From Firmicutes bacterium UBA6806 (GTDB lineage: Bacteria; Bacillota; Clostridia; Peptostreptococcales; Acidaminobacteraceae), in contig DKFC01000063.1 of assembly GCA_002452745.1 (NCBI GenBank), positions 1 to 64,000 of the forward strand: a stretch of 64,000 nucleotides of DNA. Reading direction: 5' to 3'. The translations under genes and the position numbers were made by a program. Below are positions 25,599 to 35,216 of the stretch, piece after piece (within the stretch, counting starts at the first letter, position 1; each line of letters starts with the position of its first letter). The notes under the pieces were generated by a model, which did not search any database, was not told the origin of the DNA, and saw nothing but the letters and a program-made list of their open reading frames with translations.

Positions 25599-27544
25599 AT
25601 GAAGTCCTATTCAGAAAAAAATCATTTACTACGATTAAGAGACGGGTTCTGACATACCTGCTCATAATCATTATCGGCATTATTTCCATTTTTCTGATAT
25701 CCCTTTACTCAGGTGAATCATTAAAACAGGATTCTCGTCTGATTAACGTACTGGGCAAACAGCGAATGCTGACTCAGTCCATCTCAAAAAATGCCAGCAG
25801 ACTGTCGGTTATCAACAGTGCTTTACAAGCTGGAGATTCTATACAGACAGCTGATACACTCATGGAAAAACAGCTTCTGATTGCAGAGTCTTTAAGGTCT
25901 GATGCTTCGCAATATCAAAGCGTCTACGAGGATCTCTTCAGTGGCGAAATCACCATCAACGGAGACGTTATCAGTATTGACAGCGGCCTTCTAAACAGCC
26001 TTTCACCTGAAATGCAAAGCGTCGCAGTTGATTGGGAAGTCTTTCGAACTTCCATCCAAACACTGACAGAGTCTGAGGCGGGCAGTACTGAATTCAGAAA
26101 CGCGCTAATCTATATCAATGAGCACAATGAAAGTCTTCTAAAACATTCGGAGTCAATTCTTGATGTCTTTGAAAATGCCATGATCAAACGGTATGAATTC
26201 AATCGAAATATCGTCTTGCTCCTAATCGGTCTCATCGTGGCAATTGGCAGTGTCCTCATGTATCAAATGTATGCCGATTTATTCAAAGCGCTAAATGTCT
26301 TTTATCGTCATATAGATAAACTTGGTCTTGACCATGATCATGCACATGGCACTTCTGCTGGAAAATACATTGCCGATGAAGTTGAATCCATGTTTGTGGG
26401 CTTCACGGAAACACTGGAACTCACTGAAAAAATAAACACATTTGATTCCTTTACCGATTCCTTAAACTACATCTATAAATCTTTTAGTCATTTTCTGCCT
26501 TATTCCTATATTGGCATTGCACTTTTAAGTGATTCTGCTCCCTTTAGTGTCACAGCTTCGTACGGCATTTCAGAAAACAGACACAATGGCCTAGCTGAAT
26601 CGCTCATTGGCTATAACATCGCATTATCCGAAACGAGCCTAGAACAGATTATGATTTCTAAAGAACCTAGAATTATCAATGACTTGGAGGCTTATTTCAA
26701 CAACAAGAAAATCAAGTCTTATTCGCAAATTGTGATGGATCATGGAATTCAAGCCTCTATTACAATGCCGCTTGAGGCCAATGGAAAGCCCATAGGATTT
26801 ATCTTCTTTTCAAGTGATCGCAAGAACGTGTATCAAAAAAGGCATATTGAATACCTCAAAATTCTCAGCAACACCATTGCCCTTTCGTTCCAAAAGAACA
26901 TCTTTGTGGATGATTTGGTCTATTCAAGTGTTCTTGCACTTGCCAAACTCAGTGAAGCTAGAGACGAAGACACTGGAGACCATCTGGTTCGAATGAGCAG
27001 GTATGTGGAGGTTATTGCCAACCAACTAAAGTCAAACGACCTCTATAAAGATATCTTAACCCGTGAATATATAACAGATTTGGTCAAGTTCAGCCCAATG
27101 CATGATATTGGTAAAGTTGGCATACCAGATGGAATTCTGCTCAAGCCGGGAAAACTGACTTATGAAGAATTTGAAATTATGAAGACGCATACCCAATACG
27201 GTGCAAATGTCTTGGTTGAAGCGGAAAACAACATCAAGAGACGAGGCCGAAGTCTGTTCTCAATGGGCATCGAAATCGCCATGAATCATCATGAAAAGTA
27301 TGATGGCACTGGCTATCCTCAAGGGATTAAAGGCGATCAAATTCCACTTTGCGCCCGCATTGTCACCGTGGCAGACGTGTTTGATGCACTGCTGTCCAAA
27401 AGACCTTATAAAGAACCCTTCCCACTGGATAAAACACTGGCCATCATCGAGGAGGGCAGAGGCAAACACTTCGATCCTGATATTGTGGATGCATTATTTG
27501 ATGCACTTGATGAACTACAGTCCATTAAAGTGGAATACATGTAG
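25599..27544 (+). CDS. PilJ-like / GAF / HD-GYP c-di-GMP phosphodiesterase, frameshift in A7 tract near start
   Basis: The in-frame region runs to 27544 and encodes a TM helix (LLIIIIGIISIFLISLYSG), a PilJ/type-IV-pili-like sensor (INVLGKQRMLTQSISKNA), a second TM (NIVLLLIGLIVAIGSVLMYQ), a GAF domain (PLEANGKPIGFIFFSSD) and HD-GYP (MHDIGKVGIP, NHHEKYDGTGYPQGI). HD-GYP domains hydrolyse c-di-GMP. The only good start, ATG 25599 with AGGAGA upstream, is one frame off; adding one A to the run at 25615-25621 joins it to the main frame. No ATG, GTG or TTG lies in the main frame before 25766, which would discard the first TM helix. Programmed slippage, phase variation or a sequencing error are all possible. 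Confidence 0.8.
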
Positions 27545-27604
27545 TTTCATATTCCTTGTTCTCTCCTTTGCGACGAGATTAAACCTATGACCATGTAAAA
27601 TAGT

Positions 27605-27650
27605 CAGTCTCAAAACCAGAATTTATTTTCTCGTTTTGAGACTGTTTTTT
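27605..27650 (+). terminator. terminator after the HD-GYP gene; stem also part of a repeated dyad
   Basis: CAGTCTCAAAAC (27605-27616) pairs perfectly with GTTTTGAGACTG (27633-27644), then T6. A second, weaker copy of the dyad (TTTCAAAAC...ATTTTGAGACTG, 27668-27703) follows without a good terminator context. Confidence 0.75.
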
Positions 27651-27721
27651 ATTTTAAAGTGAATTTATTTCAAAACACACACTTTTTTCTCATTTTGAGA
27701 CTGTTTTAAGCCTTTTTACAT

Positions 27722-27737
27722 TGGCATGTCAATTGCA
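27722..27737 (+). promoter_or_regulatory. sigma-54 (-24/-12) promoter of cyuA
   Basis: TTGGCATG-TCAA-TTGCA starting at 27721: GG at 27723-27724 and GC at 27735-27736, separated by exactly 10 nt. It matches YTGGCACGnnnnTTGCW at all positions but one (C to T). Start of transcription near 27748, 40 nt before the ATG. The two upstream dyads at 27605-27644 and 27668-27703 could be activator sites. Confidence 0.68.
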
Positions 27738-27788
27738 TTATATCTGTGATAACTAACCCAACCATCCATTATGTAAAGAGGTGCTGCT

Positions 27789-29129
27789 ATGTTATCCATT
27801 AACCGTTCTGATTCAGAACTTCAATCTATGTTGATTTCCACACTTCAAAGAGAAGTCACACCTGCTATGGGCTGTACTGAACCTGTGGCGGTTGCCCTTG
27901 CTGTTGCAAAGGCAAGAGAACTCCTGTCAGATCAAGAGGATGTCTTAAAAATATCCGTATCTGTCAGCCCCAATATTTATAAAAACGGTCTTGCCGTGGG
28001 CATTCCAGGAACACGTGAAGTTGGATTGGTTATTGCCGCTGCTCTGGGATTTACCAGTGGAGATAGCAAAAATGATTTGAAGGTCTTATCCACGGTTTCT
28101 GAAACAGATCTTCCCAAAGCCAAAGCGTTGATTCAATCTGGTATTTTAGAACTCAATATGCTCGACACATCCCATAAGGTACATATAGAAGTTGTTATAA
28201 ACTCGAAAAACAGTGATTCCAAAGCCATTATTATGGATAGGCACAACCAATTTGTATACCTTAAATCCGATGGCAATATCCTGTTGAATACAGAAATTTC
28301 GTCTGACTTCACAGCTGCCTGTGAAAATCCTCTGCTCGATGAGTCCTTTATAACCCTCATCAAGACAATTGAGGCTGTTCCATATGAATCTATAGAATTT
28401 CTGCTTCAAGGGGCGACGATGAACCGACTTGTGGCTGACTACGGCCTACAGAATTCCGCTGGAATGCAAGTGGGTAAAACCCTTCAGAGCAAGGTTGAGA
28501 AGGGGCTTCTGACTGACGATTTGATGACCCGTGCCATGATTCTCACTTCCAGTGCTTCTGATGCCCGTATGGATGGAATTAGTCTTCCAGTTATGAGTTC
28601 CAATGGAAGCGGCAATAATGGGCTCACTGCAATTCTCCCAATTGTCGCTTATAGCGAACTTTACAGCACTGATGCTGAGTCAATGGCAAGGGCAATCGCC
28701 ATGAGCCACATCGTCAATAGTTATATCAAGAACGCCATTGGCAGGCTTTCCGCACTCTGTGGATGTGGTGTTGCCGCTGGAACAGGCGCTTCTGTTGCAA
28801 TTTCATGGCTTATGGGCGGCAACTATGCTCAACTGGAAGCCACTGTTAAAAATATGCTCGCCAATACCAGCGGCATGATTTGTGATGGAGCCAAAGTGGG
28901 TTGCGCTCTAAAACTTGCGACTTCAGCATCAGCTGCCATTCAATCTGCACTTTTAGCCACATCGGACATATGTGTTCCCGCACATAACGGCATTATTGGT
29001 GACACCGTTGAAAAGACTGTAGACAATCTCAGAATTCTGTCAAACGAGGGCATGATGAAGACGGATGCCGTCATGCTGGATATCATGCGTTCCATGCAGC
29101 AAGATGAGATGTTATCTTCTCTATCATAA
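27789..29129 (+). CDS. cyuA: L-cysteine desulfidase family protein (UPF0597, CyuA-like)
   Basis: 446 aa, related to the alpha chain of Fe-S L-serine dehydratase. Expected reaction: L-cysteine to pyruvate, ammonia and sulfide with a [4Fe-4S] cluster. Conserved blocks: TPAMGCTEPVAVALAVAKA, NIYKNGLAVGIPGT, MSSNGSGNNGLTAILP, LCGCGVAAGTGASVAI and ICDGAKVGCALKLATSAS, which carry the cluster Cys. AAAGAGG precedes the ATG. The sigma-54 promoter implies control by an enhancer-binding protein; one is encoded at 50030-51856, though a link is unproven. No CyuP-type transporter is adjacent. Confidence 0.88.
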   Translation: MLSINRSDSELQSMLISTLQREVTPAMGCTEPVAVALAVAKARELLSDQEDVLKISVSVSPNIYKNGLAVGIPGTREVGLVIAAALGFTSGDSKNDLKVLSTVSETDLPKAKALIQSGILELNMLDTSHKVHIEVVINSKNSDSKAIIMDRHNQFVYLKSDGNILLNTEISSDFTAACENPLLDESFITLIKTIEAVPYESIEFLLQGATMNRLVADYGLQNSAGMQVGKTLQSKVEKGLLTDDLMTRAMILTSSASDARMDGISLPVMSSNGSGNNGLTAILPIVAYSELYSTDAESMARAIAMSHIVNSYIKNAIGRLSALCGCGVAAGTGASVAISWLMGGNYAQLEATVKNMLANTSGMICDGAKVGCALKLATSASAAIQSALLATSDICVPAHNGIIGDTVEKTVDNLRILSNEGMMKTDAVMLDIMRSMQQDEMLSSLS

Positions 29130-29136
29130 ACTAAAA

Positions 29137-29177
29137 AAAGGACTGCCTCCCTGTGAAATAACAAGGGGTAGTCCTTT
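29137..29177. terminator. bidirectional terminator between cyuA and lon
   Basis: AAAGGACT (29137-29144) pairs with AGTCCTTT (29170-29177); the A-run at 29133-29139 gives a T-run for the minus strand. Confidence 0.75.
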
Positions 29178-29190
29178 AAGTTTTTAGGTT

Positions 29191-31563
29191 CTATTGAGCT
29201 GTATTAGGCAGTTCATTTACTGGCATTTGAAGCATTTTATCGGTTGGCAGTTCCAAACCAAAGAGTTCAAAGATGACTTCCTCTATGGTTTCTACCTTTA
29301 CAAATTCAAGTTCTGAGGTTACTTCTTCCGGCACGTCTTTAAGATCTTTGATATTTTCTGCTGGAAGAAGCACTTTCTTAACGCCAGCCCTATGAGCTGC
29401 AATGACTTTTTCTTTGATACCGCCAACTGGCATAACCATGCCTCTCAATGTCACTTCACCAGTCATGGCAATATCAGATGGGATTTTTCTGGATAGAACC
29501 AACGATGCCATAGCACTAAATAAAGCTACCCCCGCCGAAGGGCCATCTTTCGGAATTGCACCTGATGGAACGTGAATGTGTAAATCCTTCTTGTTGTACT
29601 CAAACTGTGTCTGGAATGCCAATCTGGATTTCACTAGGCTCAGGGCGATCCTTGCAGATTCTTTCATCACATCACCCAGCTGACCTGTTAAAATCATCTG
29701 ACCACTACCTGGCATAAAAGAGCCTTCGATAAATAGGATGTCCCCGCCAACAGGTGTCCAAGCAAGTCCAGTTGCAACACCAGCCACATTGTTCTTGCCA
29801 ATTAAGTCATGTCTTGCCTTCGGCCTTCCAAGGTATGTCTCAACCAATTTTTCATCTACCACCAGTGGTAAACTCACTTCATTGAGAACAATTTTCTCAG
29901 TGGATACTCTGGCAATCCCTGCCAGCTCTCGTTTGAGACTCCTGACGCCAGCTTCTCTCGTGTACTCATCTATGACTTTTCGAATCGCCTCATCACTGTA
30001 TTGAAGTTTGTATTCATCAAGTCCATGTTCTTCGAGAACTGCCTTAACCAAGTGATCTTTTGCAATATGGAATTTTTCCTGATTGGTATAACTTGAAAGC
30101 TGAATGACTTCCATTCTGTCAAGCAATGGCCCTGGTATGCTTCTGAGGTTATTTGCAGTTGCAATAAAGAATACATCTGATAGATCATATGGCACTTCTA
30201 AGAAATGATCTTGGAAAGTGTTATTTTGTTCTGGATCAAGCACTTCAAGTAATGCACTGGCAGGGTCTCCACTATTACCGACCATCAACTTGTCTACTTC
30301 GTCAAGTATAAACACGGGATTGGTCTGTCCCGCCTTCTTCATTCCCTGAATAATTCTGCCCGGCAACGCTGCCACATAGGTTCTTCTATGGCCTCTAATC
30401 TCAGCTTCATCTCTAATGCCGCCGAGGCTCATTCTCACATATGGCCTGTCAAGCGCTGTTGCAATGCTCTTTCCCAGACTTGTCTTTCCTGTTCCCGGAG
30501 GCCCTACGAGCAGAAGAATAGATCCCTGTTTCTCTTTTTTTAGTTTCATTACAGCTAAATGCTGAATAATCCTGTCTTTGACTTCTTTGAGTCCATAGTG
30601 TTCGCTGTCAAGAATCTCTCTGGCTTTTTCGATGTTGATCTCCTTTGCCTTGTGCTTGCCCCAAGGAATTGCCAGTAGAAGTTCAAGATAGTTTGTGACG
30701 ACATTGCGTTCTGCACTTTGTGGTGACAGACCTTCATATTTTGCCAGTTCGTCATAAGCCACTTTTTTAACATCTTCTGGCATTAGAGATGCCTCTATGC
30801 GTTCCCTGAAATCCTTCTTGGAACTGCCGCCTTCTGTCTCGTTAAGTTCTTCTTGAATCGCCTTGAGCTGTTCTCTCAAAAATGCCTTTCGGTAGTTCTT
30901 ATTGGCTTCAGTGGAGAATTTTTCAGAGATTTCCTTTTGGAAAGCATAGAGCTCTTTTTGCTTAATCAAAAGATCAATCATCTTCATGCCCTTATCACTG
31001 TAACTGTAGGCTTCAAATATCTCCTGTTTTTCCGAGATTTTAGCCTGCATATACTGTAGCAGAACACCACATAAAAGCGGTAAATCTTCCATTTCATCTA
31101 TATATTTGACAAATGGTTCTGATCCTTTAAAGTAAATGCTGATATCCTTCACAAGCCCTTTTATGGTTTTTAGCATTTCATGAAAAGTTGCTTCATCCAT
31201 ATCTGGAACATCCTCTTCATAGGTATAGCTTCCCTTTAGTTCACCTTCAACTTCAAAGAACTGATTGACTGAGACCTTTTCAAGTGCTATGACATCCAAC
31301 ACATAAAATCCCTGTTCTTCTTTGATTGTCTTCACAGTGAGGACAACACCTTTTTTATAAAAGTCTGATACCTCGTATTGATGTGTAGGTGAATTTTGTT
31401 TTACAGTGACACCCAGTGCATAAAAATCATCTTCTTCGAGTGCCTTTGGCAAATTTCTACCTGCGTTTTTTGAAATTCTGATGGTTACTTCATTTCCTTT
31501 AAATAAGACCATATCTGAAATACCCAATATATTTAAGTGTCTATTAATTTCCTCTCTTCTCAT
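29191..31563 (-). CDS. lon: ATP-dependent protease Lon (endopeptidase La)
   Basis: 790 aa, the usual bacterial LonA length. N-terminal substrate domain, coiled coil (KAFLREQLKAIQEELNETEG), AAA+ with Walker A LLVGPPGTGKTSLGKSIA and Walker B VFILDEVDKL, then the protease domain with the catalytic Ser in PKDGPSAGVALFSAMASL and the Lys in PVGGIKEKVIAAHRAGVK. Degrades misfolded and regulatory proteins in the cytoplasm. AGGAGG precedes the ATG. It lies 12 nt after a MarR-type regulator, so it is probably co-transcribed with it, an unusual pairing. Confidence 0.97.
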   Translation of the reverse strand: MRREEINRHLNILGISDMVLFKGNEVTIRISKNAGRNLPKALEEDDFYALGVTVKQNSPTHQYEVSDFYKKGVVLTVKTIKEEQGFYVLDVIALEKVSVNQFFEVEGELKGSYTYEEDVPDMDEATFHEMLKTIKGLVKDISIYFKGSEPFVKYIDEMEDLPLLCGVLLQYMQAKISEKQEIFEAYSYSDKGMKMIDLLIKQKELYAFQKEISEKFSTEANKNYRKAFLREQLKAIQEELNETEGGSSKKDFRERIEASLMPEDVKKVAYDELAKYEGLSPQSAERNVVTNYLELLLAIPWGKHKAKEINIEKAREILDSEHYGLKEVKDRIIQHLAVMKLKKEKQGSILLLVGPPGTGKTSLGKSIATALDRPYVRMSLGGIRDEAEIRGHRRTYVAALPGRIIQGMKKAGQTNPVFILDEVDKLMVGNSGDPASALLEVLDPEQNNTFQDHFLEVPYDLSDVFFIATANNLRSIPGPLLDRMEVIQLSSYTNQEKFHIAKDHLVKAVLEEHGLDEYKLQYSDEAIRKVIDEYTREAGVRSLKRELAGIARVSTEKIVLNEVSLPLVVDEKLVETYLGRPKARHDLIGKNNVAGVATGLAWTPVGGDILFIEGSFMPGSGQMILTGQLGDVMKESARIALSLVKSRLAFQTQFEYNKKDLHIHVPSGAIPKDGPSAGVALFSAMASLVLSRKIPSDIAMTGEVTLRGMVMPVGGIKEKVIAAHRAGVKKVLLPAENIKDLKDVPEEVTSELEFVKVETIEEVIFELFGLELPTDKMLQMPVNELPNTAQ

Positions 31564-31575
31564 AACGTCCTCCTG

Positions 31576-32001
31576 TCAAGACTCATCTGTTATTTTCTCT
31601 AAAAGCACGATTAACTGCCTCGTCTCATCCCCGTTTAATTTTAGAAGGATTCGATTCACTAGCATCTCTGTACTAAATGCCTCAACACGGGCAATCCGTT
31701 CACCCCGTTCAGTCAGTGTAATGTACTGTATTCTACCATCTTTTGAGCAGCGGTGTTTGGCAACGCAGTCCATCTTTTGAAGCCTCTTTACCGATTCCGT
31801 GACTGTGGGCTTAGTCAGCTCCAAAAAAGCCGCTAAATTGCTGATTGTCGTCGCCTCCATATCGTCGATAACCTTTAGATACTCAACCTGCTTCATGGTC
31901 AGGGAATCTGTATCTGTATCCGATATTTCCTTAAAAGCACAATCTCCTTTATAAGTCATCAGAGCTTCTATCAATCGTTCAAGATCATTCTTCAAATCCA
32001 T
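31576..32001 (-). CDS. MarR-family transcriptional regulator
   Basis: About 141 aa, winged-helix dimer. The DNA-binding part is visible in LAAFLELTKPTVTESVKRLQKM and the wing in RIQYITLTERGERIARV. The ATG at 32001 is chosen because GGGAGA lies 7 nt upstream, while the ATG at 32058 lacks a ribosome site. A palindrome typical of MarR operators lies at 32070-32088. Ligand unknown. Likely autoregulated and governing the downstream lon. Confidence 0.87.
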   Translation of the reverse strand: MDLKNDLERLIEALMTYKGDCAFKEISDTDTDSLTMKQVEYLKVIDDMEATTISNLAAFLELTKPTVTESVKRLQKMDCVAKHRCSKDGRIQYITLTERGERIARVEAFSTEMLVNRILLKLNGDETRQLIVLLEKITDES

Positions 32002-32069
32002 GTTTTCATCTCCCAAATACACGCCAAATTCTGTTGGTGTCACTGAATCAAAATGCATGTATCAATTAA

Positions 32070-32088
32070 TTAGTTAGTCCCTTACTAA
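32070..32088. promoter_or_regulatory. candidate MarR operator
   Basis: TTAGTTAG-TCC-CTTACTAA, an 8-3-8 inverted repeat with one mismatch, 69 nt before the marR start codon. Confidence 0.55.
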
Positions 32089-32362
32089 TAAAATACCACA
32101 ATCTTCTCTTTAAATCTTGAAGTTTTTGTGACCAATTTGTAACAAGAATCTCATCGCTTTCAGATTCTTGTATTTCAGAGCAGTTTATTATAAACTAGAA
32201 TTAAATTGACATAGGTTTCACCAGTCCAGCCATCAACTGAACCATATGGGCTAAAAAATGATGGCGCTCTAAAAAATTGGACGTCATCAGCGCTTTGGTA
32301 AATTGAGTTCTGCAATGATGTAAAAAAGCCGACAAAATCGACTTTAACGAGGGAGGATTTAA

Positions 32363-33316
32363 GTGTTCACTTCATATAATTTGGTTGAATTCGGAAATAC
32401 ACTCCGAGAAATCCGAAAGGGACAGGGCATTTCACAGGTTCAAGTCAAAAATGCCATTGGCATCAGCGAAGGTATACTTCGAAAAATTGAACACGGATTG
32501 ATGCTCCCTGAATATGACATTCTTGAAATGATGTCTCTGGTCTACAAAGTAAACCTGATAGAGTACCTCGAACGACACCGACTTACACTGACTCTATATG
32601 ATTTATATCAGGCAACGGATCAACTTTTAATCACCTATACACCAGAAGGCCTCAGTTCTATTGAAGGCCGTCTCAATCGTTTTGAAGAGCAGCGTTCAAA
32701 TGAAAGGTTACCACATGACTATCCAGTTGAAATCATGCAATTTGAATTTTTTTTATCAGGTCTCAGCATCTACTTTGAAGGCAATATCACTAAACGCAAT
32801 ACAGCCTATCTAAATCTGGTTGAAGCGCTCAGTCAAACTTTAAAAGATTTCACGCCTTCAAATTTCAAACATTACAAATACAGTTTTTACGAAATAAGAA
32901 TCCTCCTTTTCATGGGAATGATTCTATACGATTTACGACAAGAGGTATTGAGCAACCAAATTCTCGAATTTTGTCTAAAATACTTCCTTCTAAATCTTAT
33001 TTCCGAACCCAATATACAAAACCTCATTGTCAAAATCTATAACAATCTCGCCTACAACTACCATCTTTCGAATCAACATGACAAGGTTCTCAAAACAACC
33101 GATAACTGCATCGCATTTTCCATCAGACACAATAATCTCTATGGCCTTGCCAGTATTTATTATCGAAAGGGGATCTCCAGCTTTAGGCTGCATCGTCCTG
33201 ACTATCTTGATATCTTGAACAAAAGTGTGATGCTCTGCGAAGTCTCAGGCAACCAAGATCTCGCTGATCTCTATAGGAGAATGACATTGGAATATTACGG
33301 CATTTTAATTCAATAA
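32363..33316 (+). CDS. XRE-type HTH regulator with TPR-like C-terminus
   Basis: 317 aa. Residues 1-65 are an HTH_3 domain (LREIRKGQGISQVQVKNAIG, ISEGILRKIEHGLMLPEYDI). The remainder is a run of amphipathic helices similar to the TPR region of Rgg/PlcR-type quorum sensors. GTG start with GGGAGG 6 nt upstream. No small peptide gene is obvious on either side. A second, shorter relative is at 37905-38726. Target genes unknown; hydCBA lies convergent downstream. Confidence 0.82.
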   Translation: MFTSYNLVEFGNTLREIRKGQGISQVQVKNAIGISEGILRKIEHGLMLPEYDILEMMSLVYKVNLIEYLERHRLTLTLYDLYQATDQLLITYTPEGLSSIEGRLNRFEEQRSNERLPHDYPVEIMQFEFFLSGLSIYFEGNITKRNTAYLNLVEALSQTLKDFTPSNFKHYKYSFYEIRILLFMGMILYDLRQEVLSNQILEFCLKYFLLNLISEPNIQNLIVKIYNNLAYNYHLSNQHDKVLKTTDNCIAFSIRHNNLYGLASIYYRKGISSFRLHRPDYLDILNKSVMLCEVSGNQDLADLYRRMTLEYYGILIQ

Positions 33317-33335
33317 ATACAGCCCTGTAAAACAT

Positions 33336-33383
33336 AAACCCGGATTATCCCTGGCAATTGAGCCTGAAGATATCCGGGTTTTT
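33336..33383. terminator. terminator between XRE-TPR gene and hydA
   Basis: AAACCCGGAT (33336-33345) pairs with ATCCGGGTTT (33372-33381), T-run for the plus strand. Lies between convergent genes. Confidence 0.8.
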
Positions 33384-33432
33384 AGTGTGAGCGTTTTATA
33401 TTTGAAATGGCTCTTGGGGCAGCCCTTTCAGT

Positions 33433-35175
33433 CTACAAGTCACGTCTGTGATAAGTTGTGTGGAGCAGATGATGTGCTCTATGGCTGTTTGGTGTCTCTA
33501 GATATGTCTCATACAATTTGATAACGGATGGATTATGATGTGATTTTCTGTAGTGAAGAACATTCGAATCCTCATGGTAAAGTGCCTTTGCCCGTTCCAC
33601 TCGAACATCCACATGCATTTTGGTCTTTGCATCTACAATTGGCTGTCCTCCGCCATTTACACAGCCTCCTGGACATGCCATAAGTTCAATAAAGTGGTAG
33701 TCATCCATTTCACCATTTACCAGTTTTTCCATAACATATCGAATGTTCTTACCCCCATGCGCCACCGCAACTTTTGCGGTAAAATCTGGTGTAATCTGAA
33801 CTTTTGCCTCTTTCACACCTTGAACGCCTCTTACAACAGTGTAGTCAATCTCCTTTATATCAGTTCCGTTCATAATGTCTGCAATGGTTCTAACTGCTGC
33901 TTCCATTACCCCTCCTGTTGCACCAAAAATCACTGCTGCGCCAGTTGACTCTCCATAAAACGCATCAAATTTTTCATCTGCTAAATATTTAAAATCAATG
34001 CCCGCTTTTTTTATCATCTTGGCAAGTTCACGAGTGGTCAGACTAAAGTCCACATCCCTATTGCCTTCCACTTCAAGTTCTCTTCTTCCCGCTTCAAATT
34101 TTTTTGCTGTACATGGCATGATGGAAACTACAACCATATTTTGGGGATCAATCCCGTTCAGTTCTGCGTAGTGACTCTTTAAAAGTGCCCCCATCATATT
34201 CTGTGGCGATTTACAAGTGGATATATGTGACAATACCTCTGGGTAAAAAGTCTCTGCATATTTTATCCATCCAGGAGAACAGCTTGTAATCAGCGGAAGA
34301 TGGGTGCCTGCTCGCACACGATTTAGCAATTCCGTCCCCTCTTCCATAATACAGACATCTGCAGCAAAATCAGTATCAAATACTTTATCAAACCCAAGCC
34401 GTTTGAGGGAAGCTACCATCTTCCCCGTCACTGGCGTGCCCATTTGAAGTCCAAATGCCTCTCCAAGTGCCGCCCTAACCGCAGGCGCAGTTTGAACCAC
34501 TACTGTCAATGTCGGATCATCTATTGCCGTCTGAACTTCATTGATGTAGTCTCTCTCTTTTAACGCTCCCACTGGACAGTTTACAATACACTGCCCACAG
34601 TTGATACACACCGACTCTGCAAGTTTGTGTTCATACGCTGGCCCAACATGCATCTCCACGCTTCTCCCTATAAATCCCAATGCACCTACCGTTTGAACCC
34701 CTTGGCAAACAGATACGCATCTGCCGCACAAAATACATTTGGACTGATCTCTGACAATTGAATCAGATGATAAATCCACAGGTTCTAAGTTGTATCGCTT
34801 CTTAAAGTGACTGTCCTCAATGCCGTAAATCATGGCTAGATTTTGAAGCTCGCAATTTTGAGATCTCACACAAGTTGTACATTCTGCGTTGTGGTTTGCG
34901 ATAATCATCTCCAGAATTGTCTTTCGCTTCTCCCTGATCTTTGGCGTATTTGTCCTCACCATTAGACCTTCTGAGACAGGGTAACTACACGCCGTTTGAA
35001 CTTTACCGCCACTGACTTCCACAATACAAACCCTACAAGCCCCAATTGCGTTGACATCCTTTAGATGACAAAGCGTTGGAATTAGTATCCCCGCCTGTTT
35101 TGCCGCTTCCAGAATGGTCATATCATCAGGGACTGTCACTTTAATGCCATCTATAGTCACATTACAGTATTTCAT
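33433..35175 (-). CDS. hydA: [FeFe] hydrogenase catalytic subunit HydA
   Basis: 580 aa from the ATG at 35175 (GGAGG 6 nt upstream; an earlier ATG at 35190 overlaps it). Domains in order: plant-type [2Fe-2S] (C36, C47, C50, C63 region, GACRVCIVEV), His-ligated [4Fe-4S] (HNAECTTCVRSQNCELQ), two [4Fe-4S] (CILCGRCVSVC, CINCGQCIVNCPVGAL), the H-cluster domain (TSCSPGWIKYAETFYP, MPCTAKKFE, ACPGGCVNGGGQP) and the small-subunit tail (HHNPSVIKLYETYLETPNSH). The first H-cluster motif reads TSCSPGW rather than the textbook TSCCPGW. Works with HydB and HydC to couple NADH to H2. Last gene of the operon. Confidence 0.96.
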   Translation of the reverse strand: MKYCNVTIDGIKVTVPDDMTILEAAKQAGILIPTLCHLKDVNAIGACRVCIVEVSGGKVQTACSYPVSEGLMVRTNTPKIREKRKTILEMIIANHNAECTTCVRSQNCELQNLAMIYGIEDSHFKKRYNLEPVDLSSDSIVRDQSKCILCGRCVSVCQGVQTVGALGFIGRSVEMHVGPAYEHKLAESVCINCGQCIVNCPVGALKERDYINEVQTAIDDPTLTVVVQTAPAVRAALGEAFGLQMGTPVTGKMVASLKRLGFDKVFDTDFAADVCIMEEGTELLNRVRAGTHLPLITSCSPGWIKYAETFYPEVLSHISTCKSPQNMMGALLKSHYAELNGIDPQNMVVVSIMPCTAKKFEAGRRELEVEGNRDVDFSLTTRELAKMIKKAGIDFKYLADEKFDAFYGESTGAAVIFGATGGVMEAAVRTIADIMNGTDIKEIDYTVVRGVQGVKEAKVQITPDFTAKVAVAHGGKNIRYVMEKLVNGEMDDYHFIELMACPGGCVNGGGQPIVDAKTKMHVDVRVERAKALYHEDSNVLHYRKSHHNPSVIKLYETYLETPNSHRAHHLLHTTYHRRDL

Positions 35176-35216
35176 CTTTTCCCTCCACATAGCCTTTATC
35201 GTTTAACTCAATTTGC

